64,000 nucleotides of DNA, from assembly GCA_964058845.1 (NCBI GenBank), contig CAXKVR010000194.1:25609-89608 (forward strand), read 5' to 3'. Below, piece after piece: positions 47,217-59,805 of the stretch. This DNA comes from Carex sylvatica (taxonomy: Eukaryota; Streptophyta; Magnoliopsida; Poales; Cyperaceae). The notes below the pieces were generated by a model. The model did no database searches and was not told the origin of the DNA. It was given only the letters and a program-made list of their open reading frames with translations. Numbering within the stretch: the first letter of the stretch is position 1; each line of letters opens with the position of its first letter. The position numbers were made by a program, and so were the translations under genes.

Positions 47217-47224
47217 GTACATAC

Positions 47225-49550
47225 TGCCCCTGTATCTTGCAATTTTTTTAGCTTTAGAAATTAAAATTTTTTAATTATTGAAAAATAAGATGATTGTTTT
47301 TTTTTTTCAATCTCATAGATTGGACTGAACCAATGATTTGATATCATCGGAGTATTTACTAGAAATGAACCATGGTTAGGTCCCAGTAGTTCATATAAGT
47401 TGAAGTGTGTGTTCGTCACAAAAAAATTGGAAAATAATTGGAACTGAATAAAAAAGGTATTTTCTCGGACTGATTCAATAATTTAGTTCTAATAGTTTTT
47501 GTATGTTGCAGTGCATCTTCATCATGAAAAATCTGAAAATAACTAGGACTAAACCATTTATTTGGTCCTAGTAGAGATTGTAAAATTTGTGGACCCTTTA
47601 CTTTTCTTCTTTTTCTCTCTGTGTAAAGTCTTTGACCGTTAGTGTGGAAATAAGTGGAACCAAATTATTAGTTTGATTCCGTTTATTTATTAAAAAATAA
47701 TAATTCATTTTATTTTTCGACAATTTTTTTCAAAAAAAAAATTTGAAATAAAAATATCGTGCATCTCGTGATTATATCGTCGATGTTAAAGGGGTATATA
47801 AAGCAGATATGTCGGTGATGACGTGGTGCCAAACATAATAGCATAGAATTCTACATGAAATGAAGCAGTGATGGGTATTGGCATTGGCATTGCTTTGTCT
47901 TTTGTTTAATCTAAACAGGTGCTATCTGGGGAAGGCATTTCCATTCTCTTTCTTTCTAATTACATCTGCGAAGCATATGCTAATTAATTCTTTCGCAATA
48001 ATTTAAAATTAAAATGCTAAGCATAATATTATTGCTTCGTTTTGGGAGTCCAGATCCTCTGCGTTACTCAATTTTTTAGTTTAGATCCGGACCATTCGAT
48101 CAAAATTCAGATCAAATATTTGAGTTACGTGGAGGGAGAGGAAGAAAAAAACACTGTGCGTGGAGAAGAGTGCGGTATGTCTGATAAATTTCTCTGCTTC
48201 AGAAGAGGTGAACGAAAGAGGTCGCGAAGACGAAAGTCTACTGTCCAGAGGAAGAGAAAGATCACGAAGTGTTTGTTTTTGAGAATTTTGATCACTCAAA
48301 ATCAGAGTGTAAAAATACTGTTCGGAGGTGATCTCATCTCCAATATGTCCTCTTTCTTTCCTTTAATGATTTATGAAACACAGCCTTAGATGATATGAGT
48401 TCTCTCTTGAGGAGTGTGATTAGCATTTAGCAAAGACGAAAGATAGTTTAGTACGGTACGTTACAGCCTCATCAATAATATTTTGTGCTGAAAAATTGCA
48501 ATCAGTGCCATAATTTCATATCTATGAATTATCTAGGATCAAATATGCAACTGACAGAATTAGAATATCCAAACTTTGGTCTAGTTCGACTCAAGCCCGG
48601 ATATTCAATTTCAAAATTAAAATTAAATATATATTTTGCTGTTTCGTTTGTCCTTCTCTTGTAGTGTATTTCTCTGGTGATTGTGATTGGGATTTGGGGG
48701 TGCTATAATTGGAAAATATTTTTTTATTGTACCATACAATGTTTTTTTTGTAAAATAAATGAAATCAGGCGAGAAATCAGCGAAATTTCAGGTGAAAACA
48801 AAGGAAAATAAGGACGAAGGTTTTGAAGGTCGTTTAAGGGGGCCCACTCTCTCCTCTCCGTCGCCTGGAGATGGCAGAGCGGTGCTCTTCAATGGTGGCA
48901 ACAAGAGGCGCAACGACAATGGTTATACCGACTGGTTGAAACAAAAGAGATATTAATTGTTATACTTCTAATTTTGCCACAAATACAATGGCACATCATA
49001 TTAAATCATCGTCTTCTCCGTTTTTCTTGTGATACACCCCACGTGCAATTCTATTTTTCTCTCCAATAAACCCTGGAGAACTTCAAAATTACCTACAACT
49101 TTTCAAAGGGCTTTGACAACCCAAGATTCTCGGTGTCGCAATGATTTAATTAGTGCCAAATTAAGGAAACCTTTTTGTAATTTTTTAATGAGTAAAACTA
49201 AAATAACTAACGAATCTGAATTTCTGGTCTTATCATTCTTCATATAAATATTCTTAATGTAAAGTTTTTAAAAAAATTTGAGCTAATTTTGTACGATAAC
49301 AAGAAGTACATCAAGTTGACTCTAATTTTTTTTAGTATGTTCGTTTATTTGTTTTACATCTTTTATAAAGTAAACTCAAAAAGTATAAATTTTATACTAA
49401 GAGAACAAAATAAACAGCTCATATTCATTATTTGAATTATAAAAAATTAAAACTAAACTAAAAATTTAAGATTTGTGTATCATCATACTCATAACTTATT
49501 TGAAAATATCTTACGCCATGACAATCTTTTACAATACAGATTGGCAGCTT
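47225..49550. other. Intergenic
   Basis: No gene recognised. The ORFs at 48042-48389 and 48759-48956 have no recognisable motif. Words like GGTCCYAGTAG recur near 47382 and 47570, possibly a decayed repeat. Confidence 0.35.
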
Positions 49551-49782
49551 CAGGGGCAGACCAAGGATTTTTGACAGGGAGACCTACAGATTACCAATCA
49601 TAATTCAAAAAATTTATTTTAATTTTAATACTAAATTTAACCCGAATTACAAATCAAACATCTAGAGAGGGGCAAAAAAGTTTTCCAAGAGAAGCAAAGT
49701 CAATCAGTACCAATAGATCACCACTAAAACTCAAAATCCAAAGAGGGCAGCTGCCCCCTTGTACTACAGTAGATCCGCCCTG
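49551..49782. mobile_element. hAT-type MITE
   Basis: 232 bp. Ends CAGGGGCAGACC and GATCCGCCCTG are imperfect inverted repeats. Flanks GGCAGCTT (49543-49550) and GGCAACTT (49783-49790) form an 8-bp target duplication with one difference. Confidence 0.75.
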
Positions 49783-50026
49783 GGCAACTTTAATTTTATC
49801 AATTTAATTTTTAGTTCAGCTTGCAAAAATAAGTTCTCAGGTACGGAATTGTGATTTCCAGAAATACAGGTACCATTATGTATTTTCCATAAAATATAAA
49901 AAAAGAAGAAACGAAAATTTGGGCGATGAACCATTGCTGTCGGTGATATATAACGGCCTAGCGAGGTTCATGGAAAGCAAATGTTAGGTTGGACAAAATA
50001 TCGCCGGTCTTAATATATATATATAT

Positions 50027-50443
50027 AGATGGTCTAAAATGAGCTCTCATTTTGTGTTGGTGAGCTATGATTTACTTTAGTTATTTTGAAAATTCAAATA
50101 ATCGATTCGAACCGTTCATCTTGTTCTTCATATTAAAATGTGCTTGGAAATCAAATTTTACATTTTTTTTGAAATTTTTTTTACTATTTATTAAGCATTT
50201 TTTAAAATTGTTGATCCAATGGTCCAGAAAATTTTACTGTTTTTTACAGTTCACAGCAAAACAACAATTTTAAAAAATACTTAATAAATAGTACCAAAAT
50301 TCTAAAAAATGTAAAATTTGGTCTCCAAGCACATTTCAATATAGAGATCACATCTAACGGTTCGGATCTGTCGTTTGGACTTTCAAAATAAAAATACAGT
50401 GTAGAGTACAAACACTTGGTGAGCCATGGCTCACCCAAGTCCA

Positions 50444-50444
<1 letters not shown>
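50027..50444. mobile_element. Foldback MITE, type C, copy 2
   Basis: Near-palindrome flanked by (TA)n on the left and CT/TA repeats on the right. Its outer ends (GAGCTCTCATTTTGTG and GAGCCATGGCTCACC side) differ from type A, but the inner arm (GAACCGTTCATCTTGTT, GCTTGGAAATCAAATTTTAC) is the shared core. Confidence 0.7.
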
Positions 50445-50475
<31 letters not shown>

Positions 50476-50483
50476 GAGAGAGA
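50444..50483. repeat. (CT)n(TA)n(GA)n compound microsatellite
   Basis: A self-complementary tract joining two foldback elements; similar tracts lie at 51121-51149 and 51563-51607. Confidence 0.9.
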
Positions 50484-50693
50484 AGAATTAGAGTGTTTAA
50501 GTTCACCAAGTTCTTGGTGAACTCAAGTCTAAAACCTATCGAATTGGCTTTAAACGACGAATCTGAACTGTTGAAATCCACATACTTTACGAGTGATGCG
50601 TCTAAGTGTAAAAAAATTAAAATTTTAAATTAATTTTGCATAAAGTGAAGTGGTAAAAAGCGTTTAAAAATGAATACATTAAAATTAATTTAT
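50484..50693. mobile_element. Foldback MITE, type F, half copy
   Basis: Matches the left part of the type F elements (GAATTGGCTTTAAACGACGAA, CATACTTTACGAGTGATG). The other arm is missing. Confidence 0.45.
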
Positions 50694-50714
50694 TATATAT
50701 ATATATATATATAT

Positions 50715-51120
50715 AAGAATATGCTAGCATGCTATGCGTAACATAGAGAGCCTCCGTGCAACGGCTCAATATTTGACTTTTTAAAATCCTAACGGTCGAT
50801 CCGAACCGTTCATCTTGTTCTACATATTAATATGTGTTTAGAGAGTAAAATTTATATATTTTTTAAATTGTTTACTATTTTTTTAGATTTATTGAAAATC
50901 ATTGTTTCAGCAAATCTGGATCATAAAAAAACAGTGATTTTCAATAAATCTAAAAAAATATTAAAAAATTTCAAAAAATGTAAAATTTGGTCTCCAAACA
51001 CATATTAATATGGAGAACAAGATGAACGGTTCGAATCGACCGTTAGGATTTTGAAAAGTCTAATATTGAGCCGTTGTACGGAGGCCCTCTATGCTACGCA
51101 TAGCATGCTAGCAAGTTCCA
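50715..51120. mobile_element. Foldback MITE, type A, copy 2
   Basis: A complete copy between (TA)n tracts, very like 16549-16957 (GAATATGCTAGCATGC at the left, GCATGCTAGCAAGTTCC at the right). Confidence 0.8.
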
Positions 51121-51149
51121 TATATATATATATATATAGAGAGAGAGAG

Positions 51150-51563
51150 CGGCTAATGTGCATTCGTATGCATATGGCCCGATATGCATACGGTCCAAAT
51201 TTGAAATTTCAAAATTCAGAATGTCGATTTGAACCATTCATTTTGTTCTCCATATTAATATCTGCTTGGAGACCAAATTTTACATTTTTCTGAATTTTTT
51301 ACTATTTATTAAGTATTTTATAAAATTGTTGATCCAACGATGGCTGCTGATTTTACTGTTTTGTTAAGCCACCGTTGGATCAACAATTTTATAAAATACT
51401 TAATAAATAGTAAAAAATTCAGAAAAATATAAAATTTGGTCTCCAAGCAGATATTAATATGGAGAACAAGATGAACGGTTCGAATCGACGTTCTGAATTT
51501 TTAAATTTTCAAATTTGAACCGTATGCATATCAGACCATATGCATACGAATGCACATTTGCCC
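51150..51563. mobile_element. Foldback MITE, type D
   Basis: Near-palindrome with ends AATGTGCATTCGTATGCAT and ATGCATACGAATGCACATT, (TA)n(GA)n at the left and (CT)n(TA)n at the right. The inner arms are the shared core. Confidence 0.8.
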
Positions 51564-51607
<44 letters not shown>

Positions 51608-54600
51608 TTCGCCGAACATATAATGATGTTCATACCATCCATTCTTAATTCGATTTTGGACCAATTAAAAGCGCGTAATGTATTTATAAATAAAAGAAAA
51701 TAAATTTTAATTGTTAATTTATTATAGTGTAGTATCAAAATAATTAAAAATAATCACATTTTTAGATGCCATTTTATAAATTTGGCAGTCTCTGTCAACA
51801 ATTAAAAAAAAAATGCTATTTCTATAACATTTACAAATAAATTCAATAATTAAAAAAAAATCAGCACATGATTAAAAAAAAATTATTGGTAAAACACGTG
51901 ATCAGGGACATATTAAAACATTGGATTAGCTGTCATGCATGATGTAGAGATTGGGAGAGCAACGTGCCTCTCTACGATTTAAACATTGGATTAGATGTTA
52001 TTTTTGAAAATTATATCTAATTTAAGTTCGTAATTTTTACGTACAGATTTATATCATGTATAAAAAATGATCAATAAATGTGAAATCTATAATTTATTAA
52101 CTAGATCTAAATTCTCATGTGCATTCCAATATATACGATAATTTATTGGATTCGTGTAGAGATTAGAAAAGAGAAACTTATTAAAATCATATCTGGATCA
52201 ATCAAAATTCATTAAGTGTTCTGCTATTTAATCTAAAATATGAAATATGTTTTGAGTTGTTACTATAGTCATATATTATGTATGATTAATTATTTTTAAT
52301 AAAGTTAATTATGTATTAATGTAATTAAGAGGAGGGTTCAAATGCCTCATATTTTCATACCTCATCATACTTCACATTTTATATTTTATTTTCAAAGTCC
52401 AAAGTCCAAACTATCGATTCAAACAAGTCAACGTGATCTTCATACTAAAATGTACATGAAGAGCAAATTTTATATGTTTTTAAAAATTAGAGGCAAAATC
52501 ATTGTTTCTAAACAGAGTGAAAAGGAAGTCATATTCCCATCCAACAAAAAAAAGAAATGAGTAAAATTGAGAAAAGTGGAATTGGCTTTATAATTTTTGC
52601 ACTTAAGCTCCCGATTTTTATTTTTATTTTGGTCCCTTATCTGTTCTCTATGAATCACTACCAATTCCATGCATGAGAAATGTAGAAGAGAGGAATTAGT
52701 ATTTTTTAAAAGATAGATTTGACTCGTTTATCAATACTCTTTCATCATTAACTGAACATGATTGCAATAGTTAGTAATTAAATATATTTCAAATTATACT
52801 TCGTCTCACTTTTCCTCTATTATAATGATTTGCCGAACGGGGTTATGTTCATTTGTATCAAGTATGTATTTTGTTATTTTATGAAATTTACGTAAGAGTA
52901 TTTTAAATATGATCCAAATTCTATTCAAAACCATATACAATAATGAATATTAATTTCTCATACTCTTACTAAATATGAATATGCATATAAATTCTCTATT
53001 TTTTTTTGTAATTTATCCAGCTTCTTATCATATTAGTATTAGATTCATGAACAGTATTCAAGTATGAATTTTATACCAATTTGATATTTTTTTTTTACGA
53101 TTGACATTTTTGATGAACATGGGATGACGAGAGGTACTTTGATTAGTGAGCAACCTCAAAATGAAAATGTTAAAATGTAACCATATGCCTTTTGTGAAAA
53201 TCACTTTAATTTGAACTAAAACTAACTATTTCATGAGGTAATTTACAAATTCGATTTCTTTAAAGAAAATTGTATACTACAAGAAAATATTAATCAGAAA
53301 TCTCCTCAAACTTCATGGAGTTCTTACCAATTTCAAAATTCATGAGATAGGAGAAGATGTCAATTAAAATCAAATTTCAAACAGCCTTTATGGATCTTAT
53401 TGGCCAGTGCTCTAATTAAATCAAATCAATTAGGTACAATTAAAGATGTCAATTAAAATGTGATCCTTGCACGTACTTCTGTTTTTTTTTTAATTATTAT
53501 TATTTATAAAAAATAATAGGCTACATAAAAAAAGATACATCCAAATTGAAATTGAAGACAGAGATAGCAGTTGAATTACATATAAATGATAAATCCAAAA
53601 CAAAACTTTGGGCTGCCTTAGGTTTTTGCATAAATACTATTTTTCTATTTCCAATGTGGCAATGCATTATACCAACAAAGCAAAAATTATTAGAAAAGAA
53701 TTGAATGTAGGTACAGAGTTTGTCAGTTTGGTGACATTGACACAGCAACAATGACATTTTTGGGAGTTAATTGGTGCACATCAAAGGCTGGAAATTGGTT
53801 TAAGTACTCTTTTCTCAGTGGTTGGTTTTGTTAGCAGGACCATTTCTTCTGGTACGCATTCATAATTATTTTATTTTATTTTATTTTATTTTATTTTATT
53901 TAGTACTTGATTCTCCTCTGCATGTATCAACCGCAACATATATACTGTGGTTGATTCATTTCACCAATTCTAGTGAGTTTGATAACTCACCAATTTAGTT
54001 TGTTCAAGTTCATTTCTCAACTTCTAATTTTGACAGTAAATTTTCAAATTATGCAATCCAAAATAATAAATCCCACAATTAATTTGCTCAGTTTTAAGTA
54101 CGAAACGATCATAATATCCTTAGATGTTTATGGTACAAGGCATAAAATATTTATGATCAATAATTTTATAATTTGTGAAAATTTATATTTTTTTTTCTGA
54201 ATTAAATATTCATAATACATTAATTGATTCATATTTTGTTTTTGTTTTTGTTTTTTGCTTTGAATGTTTCATTTTATTTTTATAGTATATATATATATAG
54301 TTTCATAAATAATTCAAATTAATAATAACTAATTTTATACATGAAAAATGAAAACATTATAAACTAAGACTTTATTAAATTTAAATTTATATTAAAAATT
54401 ACAAAGTATTCTCATTTATAAAATATGTCAACAAGGATAAATTATCAAGAATATTCCGATCAATTCATACTTAAAATTGAGCACTAAATAATAAATTAAC
54501 AGTTGGTGGTCATTATCATAAATTGCATATTGAAAGGTGAGGAAAAGAACCAAAATTGAAATTTTTGAGGTCAACTTGTAACAAACAAAAAATTTGAGAG

Positions 54601-55287
54601 CTTTCCATGGTATTACCTTTTTTTTTGTCGTTCTTTCCCACTTCCACTTCTGTAGCACAAGATGGATGTAAATTGTTTATTTTTTTTTGGATTATTGTTG
54701 TCTTGTAAATTGATGGTTGTGATTGTGATGCCGAAAAATAAATATTGAAGTGGAAAATAAGAAAATATGCTCCATCAGAATTTTTTTCTTATTATTTTAC
54801 AAAGCATAAATAAAATAATTCTACATAGAAAAGGTTAATATAAGCTCCGGAAATATAACTATTGATTTTTATCAAAATTACTATAAAAATGATTTAGTTA
54901 TTTTTTCACATTTTGAGTATTCAGAAGATGTGATTTGGGGACTTTGTTTTGTGCTAAACTCTCTAAAACTTGACAAACTTGTTTTGTGCATATTGCATGC
55001 CTTCATTTGTCGGTAGATAGATATTTCTGAGCAGCGTTGAAGAGATGTTTCATAGTTTAAAGACTTGAAACATTATAAAGGTAAATAATACCAACCATTT
55101 AAAAGAGAAAAAGAAATAGTACAATCATGATGATGACATTTTTATATTGCGTGCTTCCAAATAGAAGTAGGTCAGTTATTAAAATTCAGTCAATTGAGCT
55201 TGTTACTATTTATAGTTGGGTGACAAAGGAAATGTGGATTTGGGCTGCCTTCCCAGTCAACATGGTATTTATTGATTAATATATATG
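51608..55287. other. Intergenic, strongly AT-rich
   Basis: No gene recognised. A (TTTTA)n microsatellite lies at about 53866-53901. Confidence 0.4.
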
Positions 55288-55686
55288 AGTAAGGTTAGGG
55301 TGCTATGAGTTGCATAAAGGGCTACGGTGTTACGGTTCAATATTTGAGTTTTTTAAATTTTAACGGTCGATCTAAATCGTTCATCTTGTACTCCATATTA
55401 ATATGTGTTTGGAGACCAAATTTTATATTTTTTGAAATTTTTTTACTAATTTTTAGATATGTAAAAAATCACTTGATCTAAATTTTTTTGCACCATTCAG
55501 ATATTTGATTTTCTAACTATTAAAAAAATAGAAATTTTTTCCAAAAAATGTAAAATTTGGTCTTCAAACACATATTAATATGGAGAACAAGATGAACGGC
55601 TTGGATCGACTATTAGGATTTTGAAAACTCAAATATTGAGCCGTAGCACCGTAGCCCTCTATGCAACCCATAGCACCCTAGCCTTA
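55288..55686. mobile_element. Foldback MITE, type B, complete copy
   Basis: Near-palindrome between TA tracts. Left AAGGTTAGGGTGCTATG pairs with right CATAGCACCCTAGCCTT. The loop region around TTTTTTGCACCATTCAG differs from type A. Confidence 0.8.
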
Positions 55687-55696
55687 ATATATATAT

Positions 55697-56076
55697 AGGA
55701 ACATGCTAGCATGTTATGCGTAGCATAGAGGGACGCCGTGCAACGGCTCAATATTCGACTTTTCAAAATCCTAACGGTCGATCTAAACTGTTCATCTTGT
55801 TCTCCATATGTGTTTGAAGACCAAATTTTATATTTTTTGGAATTTTTTTACTATTTTTTTAGATTTATTGAAAATCGCAGTTTTTTTATGGTCCAGATTT
55901 GCTGAAAACAGCGATTTTCAATAAATCTAAAAAAATAGTAAAAAAAATTTCAAAAAATATAAAATTTGGTCTCCAAACATATATTAATATGGAGAAAAAG
56001 ATGAACGGTTCTGATCGACCGTTAGGATTTTGAAAAGTCGAATATTGAGTCGTTGCACGAAGGCCCTCTATGTTAC
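55697..56076. mobile_element. Foldback MITE, type A, copy 3 (right tip lost)
   Basis: Starts GGAACATGCTAGCATG after a TA tract and is cut by the hAT fragment at 56077. Its right tip is missing because of the duplication junction. Confidence 0.75.
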
Positions 56077-56465
56077 TAGTGGGTTGCTCTCGGGTAGGGG
56101 TCGGGCGGGCCGGGTATACCCAGGGTCGGGCACGGGTAGGGGTTGGGTACAGGTATCACGGGTATACGGGTATCACGGGCCGGGTATCACAGGTATTTTT
56201 TTTCAAACCCGTGCCCTGCCCGTCTTATACCCATGCCCGTGGTACCCTTGACGGGTTGGGCGGTCCGGGTTTTTTCTTTTTTTTCTGTTATTTTTTACGG
56301 TGTTGTACGAATATTATTACGTGTTTATAAATCGACTTTTAAAATCAAAATAGTTCAATATTAAATAGTGTATATAAATAAATAAAATTTGTAACTTATA
56401 TATGAAAATTATTCATTCGAAAATTTGTATATTTATTCGGCTAAATACAAATGTATTTATTTATT
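56077..56465. mobile_element. hAT element fragment (left part)
   Basis: Begins TAGTGGGTTGCTCTCGGG like the complete copy at 57155, with CGGGTA-rich subterminal repeats, and stops in the AT-rich interior at the duplication junction. Confidence 0.85.
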
Positions 56466-56764
56466 TGTACTCCATATTAATGTGTTTGGAGACCAAATTT
56501 TATATTTTTTGAAATTTTTTTACTATTTTTTAGATATGTAGAAAATCACTTGATCTAAAATTTTTTGCACCATTCAGATATTTGATTTTCTAACTATCTA
56601 AAAAAATAGTAAAATTTTCCAAAAAATGTAAAATTTGGTCTTCAAACACATATTAATATGGAGAACAAGATGAACGGTTTGGATCGACTATTAGGATTTT
56701 GAAAACGCAAATATTGAGCCATAGCACCGTAGCCCTCTATGCAACCCATAGCAACCTAGCCTTA
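56466..56764. mobile_element. Foldback MITE, type B, truncated copy
   Basis: Lacks the first ~100 bp of the copy at 55288 and is otherwise the same; created by the tandem duplication. Confidence 0.8.
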
Positions 56765-56774
56765 ATATATATAT

Positions 56775-58130
56775 AGGAACATGCTAGCATGTTATGCGTA
56801 GCATAGAGGGACGCCGTGCAACGGCTCAATATTCGACTTTTCAAAATCCTAACGGTCGATCTGAATCGTTCATCTTGTTCTCCATATGTGTTTGAAGACC
56901 AAATTTTATATTTTTTGGAATTTTTTTACTATTTTTTTAGATTTATTGAAAATCGCAGTTTTTTTATGGTCCAGATTTGCTGAAAACAGCGATTTTCAAT
57001 AAATCTAAAAAAATAGTAAAAAAAATTCCAAAAAATATAAAATTTGGTCTCCAAACATATATTAATATGGAGAAAAAGATGAACGGTTCTGATCGACCGT
57101 TAGGATTTTAAAAAGTCAAATATTGAGTCGTTGCACGAAGGCCCTCTATGCTACTAGTGGGTTGCTCTCGGGTAGGGGTCGGGCGGGCCAGGTATACCCG
57201 GGGTCGGGCACGGGTAGGGGTCGGGTACAGGTATCACGGGTATCACAGGTATCACAGGTATTTTTTTTCAAACCCGTGCCCTGCCCATCTTATACCCATG
57301 CCCGTGGTATCCTTGACGGGCTGGGCGGTCTGGGTTTTTTCTTTTTTTTTCTTTTTTTTTCTGTTATTTTTTACGGTGTTGTACGAATATTATTACGTGT
57401 TTATAAATCGACTTTTAAAATCAGAATAGTTCAATATCAAATAGTGTATATAAATAAATAAAATTTGTAACTTATATATGAAAATTATTCATTCGAAAAT
57501 TTGTATATTTATTCGGCTAAATACAAATGTATTTATTTATTTTTTTACACGAGTCATTTTATTTTATTTTCAAATTCTCATTCTAATTATATAGTTTCAT
57601 AATTTATTTATATCTATAATATATTTTCTAAACGTTCATTTATTTTTAATATGTAAAATAAAATATAAATAAAAAATATAATTAAATCAGAAACTTCAAA
57701 ACATATATAATATATGTATATATACATATTTATTTTTTTACATATTGAACATATACATAAAATATAAAATATATATACATAAAATATAAAATATATGTTT
57801 ATTTGTTTATATATTGAACATATTTATTAAAAAAAGATTGTATATGAAGAATTAGGGGGAAATTTGATTTGAATTTTGAATTTAAAAAAAAAAGTACACG
57901 GGTATACGGGCACAAGCACACAAACACGGATAAACCGGTTCGGGTATGATCGGATTTTTTTTCTGAAAAGACGTACCCTACCAGTTTTATGCCCCTACCC
58001 GTGTACCGACCTATACCCGGGCTCGGGCACGGATACCCCGGGTAGCGGGCACGGGCGGTCCGAACACGGGCAGCCCCACCCGAGTGTTAGCAATCCTCTA
58101 TATGCTACGCATAGTATGCTAGCATATTCC
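56775..58130. mobile_element. Foldback MITE, type A, copy 4, split by hAT insertion
   Basis: The left part 56775-57154 and right tip 58101-about 58130 form one type A element once the hAT element between them is set aside. Confidence 0.8.
57155..58100. mobile_element. Non-autonomous hAT element, copy 2, complete
   Basis: 946 bp with exact 8-bp target duplications TATGCTAC at 57147-57154 and 58101-58108. Ends TAGTGGGTTGC and GCAATCCTCTA are imperfect inverted repeats. It has the same CGGGTA-rich subterminal regions and AT-rich interior as the element at 46151. Confidence 0.92.
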
Positions 58131-58154
58131 ATATATATATATATAGAGAGAGAG

Positions 58155-58570
58155 ATGGGGTACGGGCATATGGTACATTGCAATGTATAGTCTTCTTTGT
58201 ACATTTGACTATAAATTACGTGATTCAAAGTCCAAATAACCAATCTAAATCGTTCATCTTGTTTTTCATATTAATATGTGTTTGGAGACCAAATTTTACA
58301 TTTTTTAGAATTTTTTTACTATTTTCTTAAATTTATTGAAAATCACTGTTTTCAGACAAATCTGGACCATTAAAAAATAATTATTTTCAATAAATCTAAA
58401 AAAATAGTAAACAAATTCCAAAAAATATAAAATTTGGTCTCGAAACACATATTAATATGGACAACAAGATGAACGGTTTGGATCGGTTATTTGAATTTTG
58501 AATCATGTGATTTATAGTGTAATGTACAAATAATACTATATATTGCAATGTACCATAGTCCATAGTCTCT
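58155..58570. mobile_element. Foldback MITE, type E
   Basis: Near-palindrome with ends related to TATGGTACATTGCAATGTA and flanked by GA and CT/TA tracts. The inner core is shared with types A to D. Confidence 0.75.
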
Positions 58571-59805
58571 CCCTCTATATATGTGTGTGTGTATTATGTG
58601 ATAATGATTGATTAATATATCAGAATTGAAAATTCAAATCAATTTCAGATGCTATCACTAGCATTAATTATTGCAGAGGATTATCTGAAGTAACTCAAAT
58701 TTTGAGTTTAAATCTCGGCCGTCTGATTAGAATCATGATCAATTCGAAATTCACAAGAAACATATAATATTCATGCTAAGGCAGACTTGACGGTACGGAA
58801 CTCAAAATTTGAGTTTAGATAATATGAATTTAGCGGTATTGCAGAATTAATATTATTTTGGAATTTATATTTTTTTTAGTAAAAATTGGAGGTCAAGTCT
58901 CTCTCCAGCTCTCCCTCTTTTTTTTATGGAGATTTATAGATTCAGACCAACTTTACTGCTTCTGAAATTTTATTTGTCTTCTTTTGAAATTCTGATTTGT
59001 AATTTAAATTAAATTTATGATAAATTCCTTAAATTCTTATTGGTACTTAGAATTAGAATTAAAACATTGAAAATTATAAGTTAAGAGTATTATTATTTCT
59101 AATCAAATTTCTCATTAGCTAATGAATTTGAACCAAATTTTTAATATTTTTGACCCCTCCCTCTTTCATTATGAAAATTCTGGATCCGTCTTGAATTTGA
59201 AAATGCGAGCTTCCACTTGGTGAGTATTTTCTTTGCCACTAAACCGAAGACTGGTTCTCATTTCGGAACATATTTGAAAGAAAAAGAAAAAGCTTTAAGA
59301 TTTGTGCAAAACTAAAATTAAATAATCTGAATATAACTCGACACGATGAAGTACCTCACCTCTTATTTGAATTCGTGATTGCATGCATCAAAAGCAAAAA
59401 GGGAAGAAGATAGACAATTGCCAATGTTGCTTGCGTAGGATAGGATACAAAGATTTCAAGTGGTCAAACAAATTGCTGGTGTGTTTGTGTGTTTTTTTTC
59501 CTTTTTCCTTTTTTGAACTACCCAACTAATTTTTAATAATTTATTTGATTCACAACTTGACAAATTTATGGTATATCCTCCGTTTTCTTGCACGGAATAG
59601 TAGTGTTCCCACCTCAATGTTTGAAAGAATTGCCTTAATATTTTTTCTTTGTTATTGATAAAAAAAACATTCTCCATTAATATTTTCTAAGTTACAGTAA
59701 TTAGGTGCCAGCAATTTACAATTTGATTACTTGTCTTGTCGGTACAGTTACACAAAATGTAAATAAAATGTTGATAACAAATTTATTAAGACAACTACGG
59801 CAGCG
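58571..59805. other. Intergenic
   Basis: No gene. Two copies of the short palindrome ACTCAAATTTTGAGTTTA or its variant, at about 58693 and 58799, may bound a small decayed MITE. Confidence 0.35.

Larger units (their letters stand above)
55387..57543. repeat. Tandem duplication of a ~1.08-kb segment
   Basis: 55387-56465 and 56466-about 57543 have the same order: right two thirds of MITE B, TA tract, left part of MITE A, left part of a hAT element. Markers are offset by 1077-1079 bp (for example hAT starts at 56077 and 57155). The junction at about 56465 joins hAT interior (TATTTATT) directly to MITE B sequence (TGTACTCC). Confidence 0.85.

Noticed and set aside
46158..47242. ORFs in hAT elements (also 56030-56364, 57123-57461, 57876-58190)
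   Set aside because: They are low-complexity products of CGGGTA repeats and T-runs.
48042..48956. ORFs at 48042-48389 and 48759-48956
   Set aside because: Composition fits chance ORFs; no family, no splice context and no start context support.
50067..51738. ORFs in the foldback MITEs with FEPFILF-type peptides
   Set aside because: They recur only because the MITE arms are repeated; they end in TA or CT tracts.
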